A stretch of DNA of 64,000 nucleotides from Nymphaea colorata. Taxonomy: Eukaryota; Streptophyta; Magnoliopsida; Nymphaeales; Nymphaeaceae. The DNA lies in contig NC_045139.1 of assembly GCF_008831285.2 (NCBI RefSeq), positions 21,558,412-21,622,411 on the forward strand, given 5' to 3'. This document shows, piece after piece, positions 25,401-36,264 of the stretch. A program made the position numbers and the translations under genes. A model generated the notes under the pieces. It was given only the letters and a program-made list of their open reading frames with translations, had not been told where the DNA came from and did not search any database. Every line of letters starts with the position of its first letter. Positions within the stretch are counted from its first letter, which is position 1.

Positions 25401-26858
25401 GGTAGAATACTTGCATATCGTACATATGTATATAAGTATGCAACTACAGCTATATTGTTTGCTCACCCAAGCTTATCTCTTCGAATGCTAAGCAAGCAAA
25501 GATGAGATACGCAAAAGCCTAGGAACGATGTAGGAACAATGTAGATAATGATACATGTTTTATAAAGTCAAAGTGTCAATGAACCGAGATGACTTCAGCA
25601 AAACCACAATAAAATGATGATACTTGACATAACTCTCATTTTGATCATAATGTAAGATGAAATCTTACATTATGAAATTAAAAGTCAACATGGTTTCTGC
25701 TAGACCATGTAGACCTAGAAACTAGATCTGAGAGCTCAAATTATCCTGGTAGGATTAATAGTGAGAAGTAATTTGGAATTGGAAACAATAACAAACTGTT
25801 CAACATTATATAACATACACTCCATGAATCTACCCCCATGTTCAGGGCAAATTTATGGAACAATTTATTACTGTTCGTATTGCCAACCAACCTCTTAACT
25901 ATCATAATGTCCCAATCAATTTTCCTTTTGGCCCATTATAACAGCTTTGTCTAGCTTCCTCAATTTTGGAATCTCCAAGGGCTCCATCCATCTAGTTGAA
26001 GTTTGATTGTTCAACATATCTTCACACCAAGAGGCTTTACATGCCACCAATATATGCTCTTCTCTCTCATACCCGTTATTCACGCTTGACCATGAGTCCA
26101 TGACAACCTTATTTGAAGTAGTACAAGATCAAACCCTCGTTCCATTACTCATGTACCATTGGCATTACACATGGACATTTAAATATATGTAGTCATCTAC
26201 CTAGTTTAAGTGAGTATGGTACAAAAAATCATGTTTATTGTGAATTGAAAGTTGTTTATGTTTATATACTTAGTGTTTGAACATGTTCACTTATATGCAA
26301 CTAAATTGCTCAATGAAATCGATTTGTCCATAACCAAATCATATGTTTGGTTCATGACTAACTTAGATTGGTTTTGTGCTATATTGCATGTATGCTTTTA
26401 AACAGTCCTTGTCAGCTAACCTTGATTTGTGAGGCCAAATTACCCATCTCATTCCACCACCTATAGGATCTTAAAATTGAATTTTAACAAATTTATGTCC
26501 TAAAAAATGAAGCAATTTATGTTCCATTTGTTGGTTATGTACGTATTACCCATAAAAAGGGAAAGCTTTAAATTCCATTTGGCAGTTAATACATATTACA
26601 AGTACATGTTTCTAATAGATGTAAAACTTTATGATGTTACCCTATTCATTTAAATTGCATGCTTGCCTACATGTGTCTGAATTACTTTGCACAACCAATT
26701 TGCCCTTATACTTTAAAGCATTAAATTATCTTTATTTTATAAAATTAAATTTCCACCTCCTTTTGCCAACTACATGATCGCAGTATTTAGGTTTCAAGGC
26801 AGGTGTAAATCATTCAATAACATTTCAACAACTTTAGACGTTACAAAAAATGAGGTGT

Positions 26859-26923
<65 letters not shown>

Positions 26924-29128
26924 TATCTAGAAAACAATCACCCATTTGTTTTCACGGATCAATGTAAAAATAGTGATCACTCCATCTTCTTACAGGCAAA
27001 GGAGTAATTGGCTGAGTTGTGCAAAAAATAATCACTTGCTTGTATAGTAAAAAGTCATTCTCCGATAGTAATTGGACATCTATGCAACCAAACGTTGCTC
27101 ATTTTCATATTAAAATACAAATTGGGCATTGTCCAAATGAAATCACTAGTCAAATTTATGTCCAAATGAAATCACTAGTCCAAATGATGCTAATGAAAAT
27201 CACATCCACCTTTCATGACACTCTAATTCACAATGTCCCTTTGTTTTCACTTGTCCTTGATGACTTGATGATATGCTAGGTCATAATGACCTCCCATTTT
27301 CAATTGAATAGGATTCACAATAAAGCTCCTTCACCTTTAATCATACAACCAGTAGGGGAGCTACATGTGGACTGGCATGCATGGGCCACTACCCATGCCA
27401 GCCCATTAAAACTCCCATTGCGAAGGAGCTCGACCCAAGTCCAATGACATGTGTTGCCCATAACAGACTTGGGTCAGTGCCGCATAGCCCCTCATCCCCA
27501 AAGTAAAGCACCTCAGTGGCTCAGCCTCAAAGTAAAAGGTTGACTCGACGACTCCAGTGTTGACCTAAAACTCCCAAAGTTGAAAATTTTGTTTCCCGCC
27601 CCACCTTCCTACGAATCAGAAAGGGGCAAGGGCACTAGGGCAGTTTTCGGAAATGGGAATATCTCCCCCTACCACTCCATCACTCCATGGCTCTGCCTAA
27701 GGGCTCTGGCTGTCGTCAGAACTCGCTGCTGAGACATCATCTATCACATAGCTATGCCATCGGCAGTGGGTGCCAATCAAGGTTTGGCCCCAAATGATTG
27801 TGGTAGTTTCTATGGAGTGTGATGAGGTGGTGATGCCGTGAGTGAGTATTTCTTCTTCTTCATGAATCGTAAGTTCATTTCTTAATTCTTGTATGTTTAG
27901 ATTGTTCTTGATATACCTGGTTCATGATATTTCGTAGTCATTTTTGTCATCATGTGGGGTATGTGGTTGTGGGCACTGGGCAGTCAGCAATGAGGCCACA
28001 AGTGTCAAAGGGCGATGGCTGATGGATGCTCTGCAAGGCTCTCCTCTCTCTCTTTTTCTTCTTCTTCTTCTTATGATAAGTTTGATTTGGATGTTTCTAT
28101 ATAAGCTTTATTACTGTTTTGGGGATTTCAGTTTACCCTTTTGATTGTTAATTTTAGGGTTTTGGTTTCCCCTTAAGATTATGTTTATGCTAAAATTAAT
28201 TAGATGGTCTTGAACATAATCTCCAGTGGCCAATCTTAATTTTCTCACTTAGATTAGATGTGTGAGGAAAGTTGTGTCTCCAATCTTCTCGTTAAGCGCA
28301 AACCTTGAGAATGACATTAAGACCTTAAAGATACCATTCCAAAATCAATTTCCTAGAAATGGTCCCAATAACATTTCCTTATTTGTTCCTCTTTTATTGA
28401 TTTTTTTCTTTTTAACTTACCTAAAGAAAATTCCCTTTACCATCCATATTTTAGTGGGGTTTTGTTCAATTAAAGCTCTTACTTTTATTTTTCTGAAAAA
28501 TGTTTAACATTATGTAGACAATTTAAATTCTATCATGGTTGAATTTAACTTTTGATATAGAAAGAAAATTAGCAGAAGAAAGAACAACAATACATATTTT
28601 CTTCCTTGTATGGCTCCACATAAAATAGGAAAAAGTGCCACAACATATTACTACTAATGTGGGAATCACCACACAGATCCACTTTCTAAGGCCTCCTGTT
28701 TCCTGCCAATTAAAAGATTAAACATCTAGTTAGATTGTGAAACATTGCATATAAATGTTAATAATGAATTATCTGGTGATACGAATAAATGGAGAGATTA
28801 AGTTTTAACATCTCCATCATGCCTACCATTGACTAATACCAATACAACTATAACATATTCTTAGAGTCTAAAGCTTCGGTAAATGCTTCCATCATCTCAA
28901 TATCAAACCATGGGCTCAAGAATAGCTTTCTAAGATTACACACTTTCTAATCTCTCTTTTATTTGATTATTTATTAACTAATGAGAACAAATAGATTCAA
29001 ACAATGTGCTTTTCTATACTTTTCAACATAGGATCATAGGTCAATATGACTAAGCTAATAAAGTGTTTTTCTCTTATACTTGCCTTAGATTCTATAAAGT
29101 GCTTATCAACTTTCATATGTTTTGTTTT
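25401..29128. other. Intergenic AT-rich stretch with short repeats
   Basis: No gene was recognised. A (AT)n run lies at 26863-26921. A 29-bp direct repeat (GTCCAAATGAAATCACTAGT core) is at 27131-27188. A GC-richer segment at 27340-27800 has no family match. A short minus-strand ORF at 25916-26101 is unassigned. The right edge is fixed by the target site of the copia element that starts at 29129. Confidence 0.5.
26863..26921. repeat. (AT)n microsatellite
   Basis: Uninterrupted AT run of about 58 bases. Confidence 0.95.
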
Positions 29129-29299
29129 TGTTGAAATCAAAAAGTTTATTTTAAGGGTAGTAGTTTTTTTATTATTTAAAAGTTGGAGTCTTCTTTTGTC
29201 TTTTTACAACTTTATGAGTCTCCCTTATGTAACAGCTCTAGACGTGCCCTAATCTATCTTAAAGAAGAGACTAGGTCACGATAATTGATTCAAGTCTTT

Positions 29300-29338
<39 letters not shown>

Positions 29339-29356
29339 CTTTTTCTTCGTGTAACA
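29129..29356 (+). repeat. 5' LTR of the copia element (228 bp)
   Basis: It starts TGTTGAAATC and ends CGTGTAACA. It contains a CT microsatellite at about 29305-29336 that is longer than in the 3' LTR and accounts for most of the length difference. Confidence 0.95.
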
Positions 29357-29369
29357 TGGTATCAAAGCG
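29357..29369 (+). other. Primer-binding site, copia element
   Basis: TGGTATCAAAGCG lies directly after the LTR terminal CA. It differs by one base from the standard TGGTATCAGAGC site for initiator methionine tRNA. Confidence 0.9.
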
Positions 29370-30114
29370 TCATCTCCTTGGACCTGTCTGACCAGCTGCA
29401 GGTTGTCTTACCCTCCTGCCTTCCTTCCTCCTCTCTTCGTCTTCCTCTTCCTCTTCAACTCTATTATTCTGTCCAGACCTACCGTGGGTAACAGTTTGCC
29501 CTAAGGGGCTGTATCGTATGGGAGATCAGGAATCTGATCACTGCCAAGACATGATCAGTAGTGATTAGATGCCCTAGATCTGATCATTGCAAGGTCTGAA
29601 GATCGTTTGAGATATGAAGACACATTTTTCAGAATTGTGGGTGATGGTTGCGGTCAAACGCAGCTGTTGTAGTCAAAGGTAGACTAATTTTTCAATGATC
29701 TTGTGGTTCATGGATGACTGATTTGTATTCTTCAGAAGTTTACGCCCTAGATACTAGGGTTTGATGTTCTCTACCTCTAGTAATTATTTCTGTTATATAT
29801 AATTATGAAGTTGAAGGTGTGTCGTGGTTGAAGAAGCTTACTGCTACAGAATACAGTCAATAGTAACAGTCAATAGGCAGATTGGTGAAGGAGGTTTGTG
29901 TTGTTTGCTGTTTTGGTTTGTTGAAGTCTTCATGAAGAAGGGCAAGATTATTTTCTGTGGGTTATTGATGTGCATGTGATATTATTGATTTCTACTTTGT
30001 TTATCAGCTCCTTTGCATGACTGACTGATTATAAATAGGACTGATTTCCTGTGCCTTAGCTGCTGCATAATTTTATCATGGTATTCTTGTTCTTAATTCC
30101 TGTTGTGGTTCATT

Positions 30115-31297
30115 ATGACTGGGAGCAACAAATCAGAGGGTGACAATGATCATAAAGGAGCTAGAAGTCCCTTCTCCTATGGATCTACTATTAAGTTAAG
30201 ATGGACACAACTATGAACTGTGGTTCAGGTTTTTTATGTTGTCAGTTAAAGGACATAAAAAGAAACACATAATTGAAGAGGATGAACTTATTGACAAGTC
30301 AGGGAAGTACATGACATGGGAAGAGGACGACAACATGGTTATGTCTTGGATTATGAATAGCATCCAACCACAAATAGCTTCTACTATTACTTATTATACT
30401 ACTGCTAGGGAGATGTGAGAATTCTTTAGGCAGACATATTCACAAGATAAAAATGTAAATAAAATCCTTCAAGTTGAAGAAGAATTACACAATCTCCGAC
30501 AGGGAAATCAAGATCTATCACAATACTTTGCAATAGTTAAAGCTACCTATGAGCGATTGAAGTTCCCGCGCCCTCCATGCAAATCTTGTTACAAGTCACA
30601 CTTTGAACCTACCATAGTTGCAAAGTTTCTTGCTGGTCTCTCTCCTGAGTATGCCGCTGCCAAAGATCAGATGCTCAGTGAGAGCGAAATTCCTGATATC
30701 TCTGATGCATACAACAGACTTAGTCGACTGGATATTAGCTTGTCCCAACCAGCTAATGTGATGCCAGCTTCTGCACTTGCTGTGGGGGGTGGTCGTGGTC
30801 AGGGCACCACCTATAGTGCTAGAGGAAGAGGTATAGGCTGTGGAACTGGTGGTCATGGGAGGTTCCAATGCACTTATTGTAGAAAGATGAGACATTTGGA
30901 GGATCGTTGTTGGGATAAACATGGTCGTCCATCCTCTATGTCACAGGGAAGAGGTATGGTCACCAAACAGGGCAAGAGTCTTAATCATCCTCCTATGGGC
31001 TCTACACAGGTTGCCACTCTTACTATGGATGGTCCATCGTCTAGCATAGTATCAGAGACAGTTACAATTAGCATTGACAGATCTGAGTATGAGCAGTTTT
31101 TGGCATACAAAGCTTCACAGGATTTAGCTTCCACAGCTTTGATTGATCGAGCCTTCTCAATGGATACGTCCACATCTGATTCAGGTATCTCTTGGATTAT
31201 TGACTTAGGAGCATCGAGACATTTTTGTAGTAGACCTGGTTCTTTTACTATTTTACATAGATTCTCTCAGCTACGTCATGTCAATTGCAGATGGTAG
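30115..31297 (+). pseudogene. Copia gag and protease start, broken
   Basis: A methionine at 30115 begins MTGSNKSEGD. The frame is lost near 30215 and resumes with KKKHIIEEDELIDKSGKYMT, a typical copia gag N-domain. A TGA falls near 30416 before EFFRQTYSQDKNVNKILQ. The longest open part (30557-31297) has KFLAGLSPEY, a Gly-rich stretch, and the knuckle CTYCRKMRHLEDRC (C-X2-C-X4-H-X4-C). It then reaches the protease motif SWIIDLGASRHF, where the active-site triad DSG has become DLG. The frame ends after the protease start. Confidence 0.9.
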
Positions 31298-32785
31298 AAT
31301 GTCACCCATATTGGGTTATGGAGATGTGAAGTTTTCTCAGTCCATGACTATTCCACATGTTTTATATGCTCATGAATTTCCATCCCATCTGCTCTCCGTC
31401 AAATAGTTGACTATTGATTTACACTGCGCATTATTTTTTACCATGGTTCATGCTCATTTCAAGACTTACAAACTGGGAAGATGATTGGTGGCGGCTATAA
31501 GAAGGGGGCGTCTACATCCTGTCGGCTCCTATGGGTCTTGCTGCTTCTTCCTCTACATCAGAGTCTACATTCTTCCAATGGCATCTCAGGCTTGGTCATC
31601 CTTCAACGTCCAAGCTCCGTTCTATCCTACCTAATCTTTCAATCCTAGAGTCTTTTCAGTGTGAGGCTTGTCAACTTGGCATGCACACTCGTAGTAGTTT
31701 TCCTTCGAGTCTTAGTCCTTCAAGTCAAGGGTTATTTGATTTTCTCCATGTTGATGTGTGGGGGCCTAGCAGGGTTGCTAGCCGAGCTAGGTTTAGGTAT
31801 TTTCTGGTCGTTGTTGATGATTACTCTCGAGTTAGTTGGGTATTCATTTTGAAAGAACGGTCTGAAACAATTTGTATTCTCAAAAACTTGATTATTGAAA
31901 TAAAAACTCAGTTTGGTTCTGTGGTTAAGTGTATTCGCACTGATAATGCTCTCGAGTTCAAATCATCTATCTTAATGACCTTTTATGCTGAAAATGGTAT
32001 CTCTCCTCAATTTACATGCCCTCATATCTCACAACAGAATGAAGTCGCCGAGCGAAAACATAGGCAACTTCTAACAGTTGCTCGTACCCTAATGCTTCAT
32101 AATCATGTACTTGCAAACTTGTGGGGTGATGCCATACTCATGGCTTGTTACCTAACAAATCATTTACCTTCGTCCTCCATGGAGAACAAAGTACCTATTA
32201 AACTTGTTTATCCCAATCAAAACTTATTTCTTGTTGCACCTAAAGTTTTTGGGTGTACCTGTTTTGTTCATATCTTGGGCCTAAACATGATAAACTTTCT
32301 GCTCAAGCCATTAAATGTGTGTCGTTGGTTATCCTAAAAACCAAAATGGGTACAAGTGCTTTGACCCTGTAACTCAAAAAAAGTATATTAGTGCAGATGT
32401 CACTTTTTTGGAGTCTCAGTCCTACTTTAGTCCTACTTCAGTGTCGTCTGAGATGCCATGTCCTATTCCTCTACCTATTCCTCCGGTCCCGTTGCAATCT
32501 TTTCCTTCACCATTTCCTTCTCCTACTTCAACTACGAATAGGTTTCAAGACCCATTGGTCTACACTCGACGACAGGATCCCTCTCATGGTCGACCATCAG
32601 ACTCTTCTCAAGATGTGAGCCCCACTGAAGTAAGTATACCTGATGGTGATCCTTCACAGGGCTTTCCTATAGCCCTGCACAATGGCAAGAGACAGTGTAC
32701 CATGCATCCTATCTCTCACTTTGTTTCCATTGGCCATCTTGATGACAACTTACAGCAATTTCTTAAGGCTATGTCAGTCCATACC
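31298..32785 (+). pseudogene. Copia protease end and integrase, broken, cut by an insertion
   Basis: After a frame change, protease remnants continue (SQSMTIPHVLYA). The open part 31531-32337 has the GAG-pre-integrase word FQWHLRLGHPSTSKLR, then an integrase core with the catalytic acids in HVDVWGP, RTDNALEF and SQQNEVAERKHRQL. A further frame (32315-32785) carries the KCFDPVTQKKYISADVTF segment and a Pro/Ser-rich linker. The copia sequence stops at FLKAMSVHT, where the TIR element enters, and resumes at 33978. Confidence 0.9.
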
Positions 32786-32872
32786 TATGTCACCGTGGTA
32801 CGCCAGATCCACCCATATACTCGTACCGGTACGCCGGTACGGCAGTATCGGTACGTCGGTATGTGGTGGTAT

Positions 32873-32909
32873 GTTTGGATCTGGTTTCGGGTTGAAACCA
32901 GATCCAAAC
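32873..32909. repeat. Hairpin with 16-bp perfect arms and 5-nt loop
   Basis: GTTTGGATCTGGTTTC, loop GGGTT, then GAAACCAGATCCAAAC. The arms are identical to 16 of the 17 arm bases at 3550-3586. Confidence 0.95.
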
Positions 32910-33002
32910 TATATCAAAAGAAAAAAAAACGAAAACCTAAAACCCCAAGTCGCTCATCTTCTCCCTCTTCGCCTTTGAGTTTCTTCATTTGGTGACGAAC
33001 AA

Positions 33003-33127
33003 CCGGTGGATGGCGACAGACGACCAGTGGATGGTGACAGGCGACCCGTGGACGGCGACGGGCGACCGGTGGATGGCGACAGAGGCGACGAGGCGACGAA
33101 CGGATCGGTGGACGGCGACGGAGGCGA
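33003..33127. repeat. 21-bp minisatellite, 4 full copies plus a diverged fifth
   Basis: Copies begin at 33003, 33024, 33045 and 33066 with unit CCGGTGGATGGCGACAGACGA. A diverged copy starts near 33105. The period is a multiple of three and can be read as a Val-Asp-Gly-Asp-Arg-Arg-Pro repeat, but no supported protein surrounds it. Confidence 0.9.
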
Positions 33128-33247
33128 TGAATCCCTAAGAGTATTTGGTCAATCGGTTGAGATTCTTGTCTGTTTCCATTTGTTTGATGATGATGATTTC
33201 TGTTGTTTTGGGTGTACTGGAAGCCATGAAGCATGGGTTGGTCTGAC

Positions 33248-33341
33248 TAGAGAGAAGCTGAGTTGTTTCATTAAAAACTGCTGCTTTGTTTTATTAGAGA
33301 GAAGCTGAGTTGTTTTATTAAAAATTGCTGCTTTGTTTTAT
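33248..33341. repeat. 47-bp tandem duplication
   Basis: TAGAGAGAAGCTGAGTTGTT...GCTTTGTTTTAT is repeated twice head to tail with very few differences. Confidence 0.95.
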
Positions 33342-33977
33342 TAATGTTTGGTTTTGGGGTTCTTAACTGTTTTGTCTGTTTTTCTTGTGCCCTCTTTTGT
33401 TAGAAACAAGTCGAACTAGTGATGTTGTTGAGGAACTTGGGTTCGAGAGAGTTTTCTTATGCCCTTCATACTCCTCCGTGAGTGCTTCTCCCAAGTCCCA
33501 ACTCCTTATTGGAGTCTCTTGCTCTTTGCTCTAACAAGGATGGATATAATACGGCTGGAAAGTGTGTAGTTTAATTTTTGTTAAGTAGTTGTCTTGTTCA
33601 TTTATAATATGAACATTGGGATTTTGTAAATAGAAAACGTTATACAAGTTGCAAATATGATATATCTGAATTACCTTGAGCGAGTCAGTCTTCTAAAACT
33701 AAAACACTATTGTCTTAATGTGATGTGCGATTTTTACCTTGAATTGGTTTTTCTTTCTTAAAATAGATATCCAATGCACTTTCTGGATGATTGTTGTTGT
33801 TGTTATATCTCAGGTTATTATGCTTTCTTTTTCTTTACGAGATTGTATGTTGAGAAATATATATTTTTTTACAATTTTTTAAATTAAAAAAATAATATTA
33901 TCACCATACCGCGTACCAAGATTTGAAAAAACGCCGTACTCGTGCCCGTTTTCCCGTATCCATACCTCGGTGACATA

Positions 33978-35502
33978 CTCCATACTATACCAACTAGTCA
34001 TCAATAGGCATTACTAGACTGTAAATGGCTGAAAGATATGCAAGATGAGATGGATGCTTTCATATAGTGTGATACCTGAGAATTGGTTGATCCACCTGAA
34101 AATTGTGACATTGTTGGCTCCAAATGGGTATTTACGGTCAAGTATCATTCAGATGGGTCAGTAGAGCAATATAAGGCTCGATTTGTGGCTAAGGGTTACA
34201 CTCAGACATACGGCATTGACTTTTTTGAGACATTCTCTCCTGTGGCCAGGTTGGGCACTATTCGCCTCATTATTTCTGTTGCGGTATACTCTTACTGGCC
34301 TATGCATCAGCTTGATGTGAAGAATGTCTTTCTTTATGGTGATCTTGAGGAGACTGTATATATGCAGCAACCCCCAGGGTTCAAGCGACAGGGGGAGTGT
34401 AGTAAAGTGTGTCGTCTGAAGAAGGCTATTTATTGACTCAAACAAAGTCTCAGGGCGTGGTTCCACAAATTAGTGGTTTCACAATGTGGGTTTGAAGGAT
34501 CTCCTTTGGATCATTCTCTATTCATCAAGAAGACCTCCAAAGGTATAGTTGTTATGGTAGTATATGTTGATGATATTATCTTGACAGGTGATTGTGATAA
34601 AGAAATATCAGCTACAAAGGCTTTCCTTCAAAAGCATTTTGTCATGAAAGATCTTGGTCCCTTGTGATATTTTCTTGGGATTGAGGTTGCGCAGAATAAA
34701 TAAGGTGTAGTATTGTCTCAGAGGAAGTATGTCCTTGACCTACTTCAAGATACAGGGATGTTAGGGACTAAGCCAGCTAATCTCTCTATGAATCCATGTC
34801 TTCATCTTCATGATAATCAATCGGATCTAGTAGATTCATGATCTTATAGGTCTCTCATTGGCAACCTTCTTTATGTTACTGTAACAAGACCATACATTAG
34901 TTTTGTTGTTGCGAAATTAAGTCAGTTTATGAAAAAACCTAGAAGAGTCCACTGGGATGCTTCGTTGATGGTGTTGAAATACCTAAAGTCATCCCCGGGT
35001 AGAGGCCTCTTCTTTAAGAAATGTGAATCTCTAGAAGTTATAGCTTACAGTGATGCTAATTATGCAGGGTCTGTTGATGATAGAAAATCCACCACTGGCT
35101 TCTGTATCTTTGTTGGGGCAATCTCATATCATGGGAAGTAAGAAACAAAATGTAGTCTCTAGATCTAGTGCGGAATCTGAAGATAGAGCAATGGCTCAAA
35201 CAGCTATTGAGGTGACGTGGGTTAAATCTGTGCTAACAAATATGAATATTCATGTTCCTCTTCCTACGAAAATGTACTGTGATAACAAGGTTGCTACTTA
35301 TATTACAAATAACCCAGTATTTCATGAAAGAACTAAGCACATAAAGGTGGATTGTCATTATGTTCGTGATCTTATGTATCTACAGTTCATGTAGCTTCTG
35401 AAGATCATGCAACATATATGTTTATGAAGGCTCTTCCAATTGGTGATTTCTTTAGATGTTGTGATAAGCTGAGCATGGTTGATATCTATGCTCCAGCTTG
35501 AG
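33978..35502 (+). pseudogene. Copia reverse transcriptase and RNase H, broken
   Basis: It resumes copia sequence with CKWLKDMQDEMDAFI. The reverse transcriptase has GSKWVFTVKYHSDGSVEQYK and ARFVAKGYTQTYGIDFFETF (34110-34230), and the catalytic YVDD at 34564-34575. RNase H follows with SDANYAGSVDDRKSTTGF and a YCDNKVATYI segment, ending MVDIYAPA before the stop at 35502. In-frame stops occur near 34070, 34433, 34665, 34700 and 34840, and a frameshift lies near 35140, so the gene is dead. Confidence 0.92.
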
Positions 35503-35508
35503 GGGAAG
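35498..35508 (+). other. Polypurine tract, copia element
   Basis: TTGAGGGGAAG lies directly before the TG of the 3' LTR, where plus-strand DNA synthesis is primed. Confidence 0.85.
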
Positions 35509-35717
35509 TGTTGAAATAAAAAAGTTTATTTTAAGTGCAGTAGTTTTTTATTATTTAAAAATTGGAGTCTTCTTTTGTCGTTTTACAAATTTATGAGTCT
35601 CCCTTATGTAACAGCTCTAGATGTGCCCTAATCTCTCATTAAGAAAAGACTAGGTCACGATAATTGATTCAAATATTTTTCGTCTCTCTCTCTCTCGTTC
35701 TTTTTCATCGTGTAACA
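35509..35717 (+). repeat. 3' LTR of the copia element (209 bp)
   Basis: It starts TGTTGAAATA and ends CGTGTAACA. It is clearly homologous to the LTR at 29129-29356, with point differences and a shorter CT tract. The GTTTT target copy follows. Confidence 0.95.
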
Positions 35718-35864
35718 GTTTTCACAATGAACAAGACAAAAGGGGTCTTGATAATAGTTTGATTGACAAACGAGAGAAAACTTGAAGACTTTCATGATAA
35801 GTTCCCCAAGATGTTAAGAATATTTGGGTACTTGTTTTCTTACATATATATGATCCATTAAATA

Positions 35865-36200
35865 GAAGGTATTTGTTTAGAACAAATGATAATTGAGACA
35901 TACTAAAAGCCTACAATTATGACTTTTTACATGCTTTAGTAGAAGTTATTTGTTTAGGGTAGAAGATAACTAAGACAAACTAAGAGCCTGCAGTATTGCT
36001 CTATATTTTTCCTATGCTTTGTTATAAAATATTTGTTTAAGACAAGAAATAGCTCAAACAAGCCAAAAGCTTGTAACTATGATGTATGCTTATCATGGGA
36101 AGTTATTTTCTTTATATGCTTTATGGAAGTTAATTGTTTAGTACATGAGAAAATTAAGATAGACTAAGCATCTAAACTGTGATGATATTTTAACCAGTGA
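35865..36200. repeat. Degenerate tandem repeat, period 77-101 bp, 4 copies
   Basis: Units start near 35865, 35942, 36026 and 36126 with GAAGkTATTTGTTTAG-like words. They continue with ...ACTAAGAGCCT... and ...TATGCTTT.... No coding signal is seen. The array lies between the copia element and the hAT relic. Confidence 0.8.
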
Positions 36201-36264
36201 TGGAATTGTTAACAGATGTCTTCTCTTGATAATATAATTATAAGAAAATTAAATAAGTAAAACT

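Larger units (their letters stand above)
32786..33977. mobile_element. TIR element (MULE-like), 1192 bp, with gene-like cargo, inserted in the copia pol gene
   Basis: The ends TATGTCACCG and CGGTGACATA form a perfect 10-bp inverted repeat. The flanking 9-mers GTCCATACC (32777-32785) and CTCCATACT (33978-33986) differ at two positions. Removing the element and one flank restores the copia frame through SVHTIPTS, so they are a 9-bp target duplication with one change in each copy. Subterminal repeats are of GTACCG/CGGTAC type. A hairpin of 16-bp arms at 32873-32909 matches the one at 3550-3586. The interior holds a 21-bp minisatellite (33003-33127), a 47-bp duplication (33248-33341) and leader-like or gene-like stretches. 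No transposase was seen. Confidence 0.9.
29129..35717 (+). mobile_element. Complete-structure Ty1/copia retrotransposon, coding-dead, with nested insertion
   Basis: Both LTRs start TGTTGAAAT and end GTGTAACA, and they are flanked by a perfect 5-bp target duplication GTTTT (29124-29128 and 35718-35722). The 5' LTR is followed immediately by a tRNA-Met primer-binding site, and a purine tract precedes the 3' LTR. Inside, gag, protease, integrase, reverse transcriptase and RNase H occur in copia order on the plus strand, with several stops and frameshifts. A 1.19-kb TIR element (32786-33977) sits between integrase and reverse transcriptase. Without it the element would be about 5.4 kb, a normal copia size. 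Confidence 0.95.

Noticed and set aside
27131-27188. Short direct repeat considered as a CRISPR-like or satellite unit
   Set aside because: Only two copies with a 29-bp period and no spacers; the genome is eukaryotic.
30596-30922. 108-codon minus-strand ORF
   Set aside because: It is an antisense shadow of the copia gag frame with its CCHC knuckle.
32914-33308. Arg/Pro-rich and Asp/Gly-rich ORFs on both strands over the minisatellite
   Set aside because: They arise from translating the 21-bp repeat; nothing supports a real protein.
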